A DNA stretch of 64,000 nucleotides, from NCBI RefSeq assembly GCF_900111325.1, contig NZ_FOGW01000007.1:79690-143689 (forward strand). Direction: 5' to 3'. How positions within the stretch are numbered: the first letter of the stretch is position 1; each line of letters begins with the position of its first letter. Origin of the DNA: Lachnobacterium bovis. GTDB lineage: Bacteria; Bacillota; Clostridia; Lachnospirales; Lachnospiraceae. The notes beneath the pieces were generated by a model. It had not been told where the DNA came from. It did no database searches and was given only the letters and a program-made list of their open reading frames with translations. Both the position numbers and the translations under genes were made by a program. Of this stretch, positions 9,320 through 16,550 are shown in pieces.

Positions 9320-10220
9320 TAAAAATAAAAAAGAGCCTAAGGCATATTTTCATTTGCCGGGATTATTTGAATTTTATGAATTATATAAAGCGTTTTTGCC
9401 AATCTATAAAGATAATAGAGAATATTTTTATGAATGGAGCGAAATATCGTCAATATATGGTGCCCCAACGGATTGTTTATGGGGCGGCGGACGTATAGAA
9501 TTTTCAGATGTAGAGTCGCAAAAAGTTTTAGAGCTTACGAATAAATATAATATTTCTGCGCGATTAACATTTAGTAATTCACAACTTAAAAAAGAGCATT
9601 TAAATGATAAAAAATGCAATGAATTATGTGAATTATTTGAGCAAAATTCAGGAGGAGTTATTATTCATTCTGAACTATTGCTTGAGTATTTGCAAAAAAA
9701 ATATCCAAATTTATATATGGTTAGTTCAACAACTAAAGTTCTTACAGATTTTAATGATTTTTTAAATGAAGTAAAACGAGATGAATTTTTATATGTTGTG
9801 CCTGATTTTAGATTAAATAAGTCATTCGATAAATTGCAAAAAATGACACAACAAGAAAAAGATAAAGTTGAGTTTTTATGTAACGAATGTTGTTGGTTTG
9901 GCTGCAAAGATAGAAAGCGTTGCTATGAAGAGGTAAGCTATAGAAATTTAGGCGAAAAAGGTATAGGTCATATCTGTAGTGCACCAAATGCAAGCGACGG
10001 ATATAGTTTTTCAAAGGCAATGGAAAATCCTGGATTTATTTCTGTAAAAGATATTAAAAGTAAATATGTTCCAATGGGATTTTCTAATTTTAAAATAGAA
10101 GGTAGAAGTCTTGGAAGTGCAATGATATTGGAATTCCTGTTATATTACATGGTTAAACCAGAATATCAAATTCACGTCAGAGAAAAAATCTATCTAGATA
10201 ATATGTTAGATTTATTTTAA
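9303..10220 (+). CDS. Conserved Cys-rich protein, U32-peptidase-like (uncharacterised)
   Basis: 305 residues starting inside the end of cysE (17-base overlap), so translation is probably coupled. I do not know a tested function. The layout resembles the TIM-barrel part of the U32/UbiV family: ARLTFSNS near residue 80, SSTTKV near 140, then a cysteine cluster CNECC-x4-C-x5-C (LCNECCWFGCKDRKRCYE, about 197-214), another Cys in HICSAP, and FSNFKIEGRS near 260, close to the U32 motif that precedes the barrel end. Related proteins of this family carry iron-sulfur clusters in tRNA or quinone hydroxylation; a cluster here is an inference from the cysteines. The coupling with cysteine synthesis is suggestive. 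Confidence 0.6.
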   Translation: MMDGINKNKKEPKAYFHLPGLFEFYELYKAFLPIYKDNREYFYEWSEISSIYGAPTDCLWGGGRIEFSDVESQKVLELTNKYNISARLTFSNSQLKKEHLNDKKCNELCELFEQNSGGVIIHSELLLEYLQKKYPNLYMVSSTTKVLTDFNDFLNEVKRDEFLYVVPDFRLNKSFDKLQKMTQQEKDKVEFLCNECCWFGCKDRKRCYEEVSYRNLGEKGIGHICSAPNASDGYSFSKAMENPGFISVKDIKSKYVPMGFSNFKIEGRSLGSAMILEFLLYYMVKPEYQIHVREKIYLDNMLDLF

Positions 10221-10429
10221 TTTAATTATTGAATTGTATAAGCTATGTTCCTAAATAATCGATATATTATATGATACGAATGTTGCGATAGGTTTGTTAA
10301 GGTAAAAATCTATTGCAAAATGTTTTGAACTGATTCGATTAGGGGCAAATTTATTAAATTAATTATTTTGTTATATTAATTACTTTAATAAGAGCCTTAG
10401 TGTGATGAATTTAGAAAGGAGAATATGCG
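10221..10429. other. Intergenic region before rubredoxin
   Basis: About 210 bases of AT-rich sequence. No convincing terminator for the upstream pair is visible. The rubredoxin ribosome binding site AAAGGAG is at 10415-10421. No RNA element is recognised. Confidence 0.5.
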
Positions 10430-10588
10430 ATGGACAAGTATGTATGCGGCCCATGTGGCTATGAGTATGATCCAGCAGTAGGAGATCCTGATAATGGTAT
10501 TGCACCAGGAACAGCTTTTGAGGATCTTCCAGATGATTGGGTTTGTCCAATGTGTGGAGTTGGAAAAGATGAGTTTGAGAAAGCCTAG
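10430..10588 (+). CDS. Rubredoxin
   Basis: A 52-residue protein. The two CxxC knuckles are plain (YVCGPCGYEYDP near residue 6 and WVCPMCG near residue 39), with the usual rubredoxin core (DPDNGIAPGT, LPDDW). It binds one iron by four cysteines and carries single electrons in the cytoplasm, typically to rubrerythrins, flavodiiron proteins or superoxide reductase in anaerobes. AAAGGAG stands 8 bases before the start. It has its own terminator and lies directly before glutathione peroxidase, which suggests a peroxide-defence context. Confidence 0.96.
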   Translation: MDKYVCGPCGYEYDPAVGDPDNGIAPGTAFEDLPDDWVCPMCGVGKDEFEKA

Positions 10589-10640
10589 ATTTTCATGATT
10601 CTCATATAAAAAATTAAAAAATAGTAAATCAGTTTTTTAG

Positions 10641-10674
10641 AGCATGTGCGAGTGATAAGCACATGCTTTTTTTG
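10641..10674 (+). terminator. Terminator after rubredoxin
   Basis: The 9-bp stem AGCATGTGC / GCACATGCT (10641-10649 and 10659-10667) is followed by seven T's. Confidence 0.9.
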
Positions 10675-10711
10675 TAAAAATTAAAAAAGTATAAAATTTT
10701 GGGAAGAGTAA

Positions 10712-10739
10712 TTGACAAAAGAAAAGGATGTGATACAAT
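10712..10739 (+). promoter_or_regulatory. Promoter of the peroxidase gene
   Basis: Consensus TTGACA at 10712-10717 and TACAAT at 10734-10739 with a 16-base spacer. Confidence 0.7.
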
Positions 10740-10818
10740 TCGATTGTGGACAACCTAATATAAATAAAATGAAATGACGAAACAAAAGTGATTATAAATG
10801 TGAAATGGAGGACAATAT

Positions 10819-11370
10819 ATGAAATTTTATGATTTAACAGTTACAAATGCAAATGGTGAAGAAGTAAAAATGAGTGATTATGAAGGCAAAGTGGTTATGG
10901 TAGTTAATACAGCTACAGGTTGTGGATTTACACCACATTATACACCGATGGAAGAAATGTACGAGAAGTATCATGACGCTGGTTTTGAAATTATTGATGT
11001 ACCTTGTAATCAGTTTGCAGGACAGACACCAGAATCAGATGAAGAAATACATGAATTTTGTACATTAAAATATAATACACAATTTCCACAGATGAAGAAA
11101 TCTGATGTTAATGGAGAAAATGCAATTCCATTATTTAAATTTTTAAAAGAAGAAAAAGGATTTGAAGGATTTGGAAAAGGTCCTAAAGCATTAGCCATGG
11201 GTGCAATGTTAAAGAAAATTGATAAAAATTATAAAAATAATCCAGAAATAAAATGGAACTTTACTAAATTCATTGTTAATCGTAAAGGTGAAGTAGTTGC
11301 GAGATTTGAGCCAACAGTTGATATGAAAAAAGTAGCGGAATTCGTTGACGAGCTTATGAAGGAAAACTAA
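10819..11370 (+). CDS. gpx: Glutathione peroxidase family protein (Cys type)
   Basis: 183 residues with the family blocks VVNTATGCGFTPHY (peroxidatic Cys near residue 35), PCNQFAGQTP (Gln and second Cys) and IKWNFTKFIV (Trp and Asn of the active site). The peroxidatic residue is cysteine encoded by TGT, not selenocysteine. Such bacterial enzymes usually reduce hydroperoxides with thioredoxin rather than glutathione. The insertion around residues 110-135 (GFGKGPKALAMGAMLKKI) is typical of clostridial members. AAATGGAGG precedes the start. It follows rubredoxin and has its own promoter. Confidence 0.94.
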   Translation: MKFYDLTVTNANGEEVKMSDYEGKVVMVVNTATGCGFTPHYTPMEEMYEKYHDAGFEIIDVPCNQFAGQTPESDEEIHEFCTLKYNTQFPQMKKSDVNGENAIPLFKFLKEEKGFEGFGKGPKALAMGAMLKKIDKNYKNNPEIKWNFTKFIVNRKGEVVARFEPTVDMKKVAEFVDELMKEN

Positions 11371-11398
11371 TAAAATAAAAAACAGAAAGAAGACTATA

Positions 11399-12178
11399 AT
11401 GAAGACTATAATGACTGCTAAAAAAAATACGAACATAAAAAAATTTGATAATTATTTATTTGATTTATATGGAACATTGATTGATATTCGTACAAATGAA
11501 GATAGTGATAAATTATGGAATACAATAAGAATATTGTATGGATATGAAGGTGCAATTTATACTAATGAAGAGTTAAAAGATATGTATCATTTTTTCATAA
11601 TGGAAGAAATGAATATCATAAGAAAAAAGAATCCCAATCGAAAACATATAGATGTTGATTTGGGAAAAGTTTTCAAGAAATTGTTTGAATATAAGAAAAT
11701 AAATAAGATTTCAGAAGACAAAATAAAAAATTTAGCTACAACTTTTAGAAGCATTTCAACAGAAAATATAACATTATATGATGGAGTGTATGAATTACTT
11801 GATTTTTTAAAAGAAAATAAGAAAAAGATATTTTTGTTGTCAAATGCGCAAAGTTTATTTACTTTAAATGAATTAAAAATGTTTGGTTTAGATAAATATT
11901 TTGATGATATTTTTATCAGTTCGGATTACGAAGTAAGTAAGCCGGATGAAGAATTTTTTATGATTCCTATAAAAAAATATAATTTAGATACAAACAAAAC
12001 TGTAATGATAGGTAATGATTATTTATCCGATATGCAAGGAGCATCTAAGGTGAAAATACATGGAATTTATATACATCAAGAAATATCAACACCTGTAGAC
12101 AACCCTGATAAAATAATAGCGGATTGTAAAATAATGAGTGGGGTATTTAAAAATATAAAACTTTTTCTAGAAGAGTAA
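11399..12178 (+). CDS. HAD-family hydrolase (YjjG-like phosphatase)
   Basis: 259 residues, HAD subfamily IA. Motif I is FDLYGTL near residue 22 (nucleophile and acid Asp in DLYGT), motif II is LLSNAQ near 142, motif III is the Lys of VSKPDEEFF near 181 and motif IV is IGNDYLSDMQGA near 202. It should remove phosphate from a small metabolite, perhaps a nucleotide, since YjjG relatives do so. The start is uncertain: ATG at 11399 or at 11411, with only a weak AAAGAAG upstream. It lies 28 bases after gpx without a terminator and may be read through from it. Confidence 0.85.
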   Translation: MKTIMTAKKNTNIKKFDNYLFDLYGTLIDIRTNEDSDKLWNTIRILYGYEGAIYTNEELKDMYHFFIMEEMNIIRKKNPNRKHIDVDLGKVFKKLFEYKKINKISEDKIKNLATTFRSISTENITLYDGVYELLDFLKENKKKIFLLSNAQSLFTLNELKMFGLDKYFDDIFISSDYEVSKPDEEFFMIPIKKYNLDTNKTVMIGNDYLSDMQGASKVKIHGIYIHQEISTPVDNPDKIIADCKIMSGVFKNIKLFLEE

Positions 12179-12180
12179 AA

Positions 12181-12254
12181 AAATACAAGAGAAATAAATA
12201 CAAGAGAAATAAATACGAAAGAAATAAATACATAAAAGTAAATACACAAATAAA
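12181..12254. repeat. 15-bp tandem repeat after the HAD gene
   Basis: The unit AAATACAAGAGAAAT occurs at 12181-12195 and exactly again at 12196-12210, then with one change at 12211-12225 and degenerating at 12226-12254. It lies between the stop codon and the terminator hairpin. Confidence 0.9.
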
Positions 12255-12312
12255 AAAAGCTCACACAGAAACAGGAATCAATTTATAAGGTTCTATCTGA
12301 GTGAGCTTTTAT
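12255..12312. terminator. Bidirectional terminator
   Basis: The perfect 10-bp arms AAAAGCTCAC (12255-12264) and GTGAGCTTTT (12301-12310) close a longer imperfect stem between the convergent HAD and niaR genes. Confidence 0.8.
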
Positions 12313-12328
12313 AATTGTTTTTAAAAAA

Positions 12329-12871
12329 TTATTCTTTCCAAAAATCGACAGGTTCATAATCTTGTAATTTTGCAAGAAAGCCTCTTTCGGCTAATGCATT
12401 TTTTATTAAATCTAAAATCGAATCGTTATCTGCTTCGATGGTATGATAATGATATCCTGAAGTGATATTTTTAAGAGGTGTTGATTTGCCGGAATGAATT
12501 TCATCCATATAGCGTTTAACATCTAATCTTGAGCGAATGTTTAATTCTGCTTTCAACAGACCATAAACTTTGTGGTAGACAAATACATCTTTGATCTTAC
12601 CACCTAAATCAACTATAAGGGTTAATTCTTCTTCAACCTCATCATCGGAATGAATAACTTTAAAAACTTTTTTAGATATACCAGATTTACTAAGTACGTA
12701 CCCTTTATTAGTTGAGTGTATATCAATTCCTTGGGCACGAATCAAAGCAATATCTTGTACAACTATTTGACGGCTTACCTCTAATAATTTTGCGAAGGCA
12801 CCGCCTGAGATAGGCGTTTTAGAGTTTTGTAATTCTTCTAGGATTAGCTTCCTTCGTTCGTTTCCAGTCAC
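12329..12871 (-). CDS. niaR: NiaR, niacin-responsive repressor of NAD synthesis
   Basis: 180 residues. An N-terminal winged helix (HTH_11, about 1-60; ISGGAFAKLLEVSRQIVVQDI) is followed by a 3H domain (about 75-175) with the His-rich SGYHYHTIEA near 142, the metal and ligand pocket of the family. It is a NiaR/YrxA-type regulator that senses nicotinic acid and represses de novo NAD genes. GTG at 12871 is preferred as start because AGGGGG is well spaced; a TTG at 12877 is too close to it. It is the last gene of nadB-nadC-niaR, so it probably controls its own operon through the palindrome at 15174-15219. Confidence 0.93.
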   Translation of the reverse strand: MTGNERRKLILEELQNSKTPISGGAFAKLLEVSRQIVVQDIALIRAQGIDIHSTNKGYVLSKSGISKKVFKVIHSDDEVEEELTLIVDLGGKIKDVFVYHKVYGLLKAELNIRSRLDVKRYMDEIHSGKSTPLKNITSGYHYHTIEADNDSILDLIKNALAERGFLAKLQDYEPVDFWKE

Positions 12872-12912
12872 AAACAATGCCCCCTTTCGTAAAGATTATT
12901 TAAAAAATCAAT

Positions 12913-13770
12913 TTAAATTGTACGTAGATTCTTTAATGAAATATCCATAATTGGCGCAGAATGTGTTAATGCACCACTAGATATATAATTTACACCTAAA
13001 TCGGCTAGTTTGGCAATATTTTCTTTTGTTACATTTCCAGAAACTTCGATTTCGGCAGTGCCATTAATAATTTGAATCGCTTCTTTCATTACTTCATGTG
13101 ACATATTATCTAACATGATAATATCAGCTTTTGCAGCAACTGCCTCGCGAACCATGTCTAAAGTTTCAACTTCAACCTCTATTTTCCTAACAAAAGGAGC
13201 ATAATCACGGGCTAATTTGATAGCATTTGTTACACTACCAGCTGCATCAATATGATTATCCTTAAGTAAAACACCATCAGATAAGTTGTATCGATGATTA
13301 TTTCCACCACCAACAGTAACAGAATATTTTTCAAAAATTCTATTGTTAGGTGTTGTTTTTCTAGTATCTAATAATTTGATAGATGTTCCATCTAAAAGTT
13401 TAGCAACAGAATGAGTATATGTTGCGATACCACTCATTCTTTGTAAGTAGTTAAGTGCTACACGTTCTCCAGAAAGAAGCACTTTTACATCACCATGAAC
13501 TCTAGCCATAAGTGTTTTGTTTTTTACAAAATCGCCATCTTTAACAAAAAATTCAACAGTAGTATCCTCGTCTAATAATTTAAAAACTCTTTCAAAAACT
13601 TGCAACCCACAGATGATACCATCTTCTTTGCAAATTAGGTCAACTTCACCTTTAACTTCTTTTCCTTGTAAAATAGCATTAGTTGTTACATCTTCATCAG
13701 AAATATCTTCCCTTAAAGCTTGAATGATTAAAGGATCAATATTTAATTTAAGTGTACTTTTTTCAAACAT
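12913..13770 (-). CDS. nadC: Nicotinate-nucleotide pyrophosphorylase (quinolinate phosphoribosyltransferase)
   Basis: 285 residues, full length for the family. Landmarks are LREDISDEDVTTNAI near the N-terminus, RVALNYLQRMSGIATYT near 130, LDTRKTTP near 155, GGGNNHRYNLSD near 172, LLKDNHI, EVEVET near 215 and ISSGALTHS near the end. The enzyme converts quinolinate and PRPP to nicotinate mononucleotide and CO2 in the cytoplasm, the third step of de novo NAD synthesis. It sits 12 bases after nadB and 41 before niaR in one operon, and its substrate is made by NadA, encoded divergently. Confidence 0.96.
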   Translation of the reverse strand: MFEKSTLKLNIDPLIIQALREDISDEDVTTNAILQGKEVKGEVDLICKEDGIICGLQVFERVFKLLDEDTTVEFFVKDGDFVKNKTLMARVHGDVKVLLSGERVALNYLQRMSGIATYTHSVAKLLDGTSIKLLDTRKTTPNNRIFEKYSVTVGGGNNHRYNLSDGVLLKDNHIDAAGSVTNAIKLARDYAPFVRKIEVEVETLDMVREAVAAKADIIMLDNMSHEVMKEAIQIINGTAEIEVSGNVTKENIAKLADLGVNYISSGALTHSAPIMDISLKNLRTI

Positions 13771-13782
13771 AGTGTCCCTCCA

Positions 13783-15084
13783 TTATGCTGTAAGCATTTT
13801 TTCTTTCTTGCGTTTTATTTCTTGTAAAACAATATTGTGATATTCCTCTTTAAGTGCAGCTATATCTTTATATTTTTCAAGGTTGATATTAGCAACATAA
13901 GTAGGATTTTTTTTCAAAGTTGAGTAAGATGAAACTAAATCTTTAGCAGCACGTTTAGCAAAAACTAAGCTCTCAAGAAGAGAATTACTTGCTAATCTGT
14001 TTTTACCATGCACACCGTTACAAGCTGTTTCACCAATTGCGTAAAGTTGTTCCATTGAAGTTTTGCTCTCATGATTAACTTTAACACCGCCCATAAAATA
14101 GTGTTGAGCAGGAACAACAGGGATACATTCTTTTTCAGGATCATAGCCCATTTCTTTGCAATAAGCTACGATGTTAGGAAAATGTGATTCTAATTCTTCA
14201 GAAGGAATTGGACGTAAATCTTCCCAAACAAATTCGGTATTATCTTTTTGCATCTGCTCGAAAATGGCATTAGCAACTACATCTCTAGGCAATAATTCGT
14301 TAACGAAACGATGCATATTTTTGTCGTATAATTTAGCACCTTCACCACGAACAGACTCAGAAATTAAGAATGAACGTTTTGAATTATCTTTGCAGTAAAA
14401 AGTGGTTGGATGAATTTGGATATAATCAATGTCTTTTAATTCAATATTATGTTTCAAGGCGATTGCTAAAGAATCTCCTGTTAAATGTCTAAAGTTTGTT
14501 GAGTGTTTGTAAAGACCACCAATTCCACCAGTTGCAAGAATAGTAGCATCAGCTTCAATTGTAAAAATATCTCCATCTTCTTGAAGGCATACAGCACCAT
14601 AGCATGTATTATGCTTTTCAATAATGTCAATCAAAGTTGTATATTCGTAGATTTTAACATTTGGAAGTTTTTTAACACAAGCTAATAATTTTCTTGTTAT
14701 CTCTTTTCCAGTAATATCCTTGTGGAAAAGAATACGTTTATCTGAGTGAGCACCTTCTCTTGTAAATGCAAGATTACCATCTTTATCTTTTTGAAAATCA
14801 ACACCGTAGGAAATTAAATCCTGTATAGTATCTTGTGATGAACGAATCATGATATCGACTGATACTTCATCATTTTCATAGTGACCAGCCTTCATTGTAT
14901 CTTCAAAATAGCTATCATAATCAGCATTATTTTTTAGCATGCAAATACCACCTTGAGCTAAAAATGAATCACTACTTTCACAATCAGATTTGGTAATAAT
15001 TGTTATTTGTTTGTCTCTAGGTAATTGAAGTGCAGCATATAATCCTGAACATCCACTACCAACTATTAAAATATCTGTTTTCAT
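13783..15084 (-). CDS. nadB: L-aspartate oxidase
   Basis: 433 residues from the ATG at 15084, which has a GAAAGAAG site upstream and begins at the FAD-binding segment DILIVGSGCSGLYAAL. Other landmarks are FLAQGGI near 50, TREGAHS near 115, LATGGIGG near 168, RGEGAKLY near 255 and the NRLASNSLLESLVF signature near 375. It oxidises aspartate to iminoaspartate, which NadA condenses with dihydroxyacetone phosphate. It is about 100 residues shorter than the E. coli enzyme because the C-terminal helical domain is reduced; this short form is usual in clostridia. An anaerobe must use an acceptor other than oxygen, such as fumarate. Confidence 0.95.
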   Translation of the reverse strand: MKTDILIVGSGCSGLYAALQLPRDKQITIITKSDCESSDSFLAQGGICMLKNNADYDSYFEDTMKAGHYENDEVSVDIMIRSSQDTIQDLISYGVDFQKDKDGNLAFTREGAHSDKRILFHKDITGKEITRKLLACVKKLPNVKIYEYTTLIDIIEKHNTCYGAVCLQEDGDIFTIEADATILATGGIGGLYKHSTNFRHLTGDSLAIALKHNIELKDIDYIQIHPTTFYCKDNSKRSFLISESVRGEGAKLYDKNMHRFVNELLPRDVVANAIFEQMQKDNTEFVWEDLRPIPSEELESHFPNIVAYCKEMGYDPEKECIPVVPAQHYFMGGVKVNHESKTSMEQLYAIGETACNGVHGKNRLASNSLLESLVFAKRAAKDLVSSYSTLKKNPTYVANINLEKYKDIAALKEEYHNIVLQEIKRKKEKMLTA

Positions 15085-15151
15085 TTTTATATTCTTCTTT
15101 CTTTTTTGGATTTGCAAGCGCGTATAACAACGTACTTGTTATTTGAGTAAA

Positions 15152-15241
15152 AGTTTATCACATTTCATCTTGACTGACAAGACAGTTGTAAAATAAAATG
15201 TTTACAATTGTCTTGACAGCTGTAAAGCGTTTTTTTATAAT
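15152..15241. promoter_or_regulatory. Divergent nadB / nadA promoters with NiaR operators
   Basis: The nadA promoter reads TTGACA (15213-15218), 17 bases, TATAAT (15236-15241). On the minus strand the nadB promoter reads TTGTCA (15175-15180), 17 bases, TAAACT (15152-15157). Both -35 boxes lie in the outer parts of one inverted repeat whose 19-base arms at 15174-15192 and 15201-15219 match at 17 positions. The core TGTC-TT-GACA of the right arm is itself nearly palindromic. NiaR is the obvious ligand given the gene content; binding is inferred. Confidence 0.85.
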
Positions 15242-15305
15242 GAAAATTAATAAATTTTAAATCAACATTTGTTGTTGTGAAAAATATGTCAAATGGGAGA
15301 AGATT

Positions 15306-16223
15306 ATGACTATAAAAGAGTTACAAAATAAAATAATAGAGTTAAAGAAAGAAAAGGATGTATGTCTTTTAGTGCATGCTTATCAAGATCATGAGATTGT
15401 TGAAGTCGCAGACTTTGTTGGTGATTCATATGGACTTAGCTTAAAAGCAAAAGAGGCTCCACAGAAAAACGTTGTTATGTGTGGTGTACGCTTCATGGCA
15501 GAAACAGTTAAAGTCTTATCACCAGAAAAAAGAGTTTTTATAGCAAATGAAAATGCTCTTTGTCCAATGGCGGATCAAATGGATAGAGAACAAGTAGAAA
15601 CATTAAGAGAACAGTACCCAGATTACACTATTGTTGCATATATTAATACTACATCTGAGTTAAAAACAGCTGTAGATGTATGTGTTACATCTTCATCAGC
15701 AGTTGAAATTATAAAGAATATCAAAAATGATAAAATTTTATTTATTCCAGATTGCAATTTAGGAAGTTGGGTTCAAAAACAGATTCCAGAAAAAGAGTTT
15801 GTTTTTTATCATGGCGGATGTCCAACACACCTTAGAATTACAAAAAGAGATGTTGAACGTGCAAGACAAATGCATCCAAATGCAGAAGTTTTAGTTCATC
15901 CAGAGTGTTTAGAAGAAGTAACTAACGAAGCAGATTATGCAGGTTCTACAACTGGAATTATGAATTATGCTAAGAAAAGTGAAAAAAAAGAATTCATAAT
16001 AGGAACAGAAAATAGTATCGTTGATCACTTACAATATGAATGCCCTGGTAAAATGTTTTATCCTTTATCAAAAGAATGTGTATGTCACAATATGAGAGCT
16101 ACAACACTTATGGATGTATATAACACAATTAACGGTGTTGGTGGAAAAGAAATATTTATTGATGATGAAGTTAGACAAAAGGCTAAAAATTGTATTGATA
16201 AGATGATAGAATTAGGTGGCTAA
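15306..16223 (+). CDS. nadA: Quinolinate synthase A
   Basis: 305 residues, full length for the bacterial form. Iron-sulfur cluster ligands are expected at the Cys of VMCGVRFMAE near 60, at PECLEEV near 199 and in CVCHNM near 259. Other landmarks are LVHAYQDHEI near 20 with the active-site His and Tyr, FIPDCNLGSWV near 145, and GSTTGIM near 215. It makes quinolinate from iminoaspartate and DHAP using a [4Fe-4S] cluster. GGGAGA stands before the ATG. It is read away from nadB-nadC-niaR, across the shared control region. Confidence 0.96.
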   Translation: MTIKELQNKIIELKKEKDVCLLVHAYQDHEIVEVADFVGDSYGLSLKAKEAPQKNVVMCGVRFMAETVKVLSPEKRVFIANENALCPMADQMDREQVETLREQYPDYTIVAYINTTSELKTAVDVCVTSSSAVEIIKNIKNDKILFIPDCNLGSWVQKQIPEKEFVFYHGGCPTHLRITKRDVERARQMHPNAEVLVHPECLEEVTNEADYAGSTTGIMNYAKKSEKKEFIIGTENSIVDHLQYECPGKMFYPLSKECVCHNMRATTLMDVYNTINGVGGKEIFIDDEVRQKAKNCIDKMIELGG

Positions 16224-16318
16224 TTGCTAGAGAAAACTACATAATGTTCTAAAAGTAGCTATATATAAATAGTTAGTATAAATTTAATATGAACATGATT
16301 AAAAATAATTAAAGATTA

Positions 16319-16352
16319 TTTAAGACAGGAGAAATCCTGTCTTATTTTTTTT
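16319..16352 (+). terminator. Terminator of nadA
   Basis: The 9-bp stem AAGACAGGA / TCCTGTCTT (16322-16330, 16335-16343) with a GAAA tetraloop is followed by A and eight T's. Confidence 0.9.
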
Positions 16353-16423
16353 GCGTATTTTGAATGATTTTTTTTTGTAAAAATGTATATTTGTAAAAAA
16401 ATAAAATAAAAATAAAAAAGTTC

Positions 16424-16452
16424 TTGCATATTTATAGTTTTTAAGGCATAAT
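16424..16452 (+). promoter_or_regulatory. Promoter of ade
   Basis: TTGCAT at 16424-16429 and CATAAT at 16447-16452 with a 17-base spacer, about 100 bases before the start. Confidence 0.5.
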
Positions 16453-16550
16453 ATATAGCAATATAAGAAAACGTGATGCACAACATAAACAGCACTTATG
16501 TAAAATATTTTATTTATCAAAAAATATATTAGAAAACAAGGAAGAAAAAA

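Larger units (their letters stand above)
16224..16550. other. Intergenic region nadA-ade
   Basis: 327 bases holding the nadA terminator, AT-rich sequence and the ade promoter. No purine riboswitch or other RNA element is recognised upstream of ade. Confidence 0.6.

Noticed and set aside
10889..10940. Selenocysteine glutathione peroxidase
   Set aside because: The peroxidatic codon is TGT (cysteine), not TGA.
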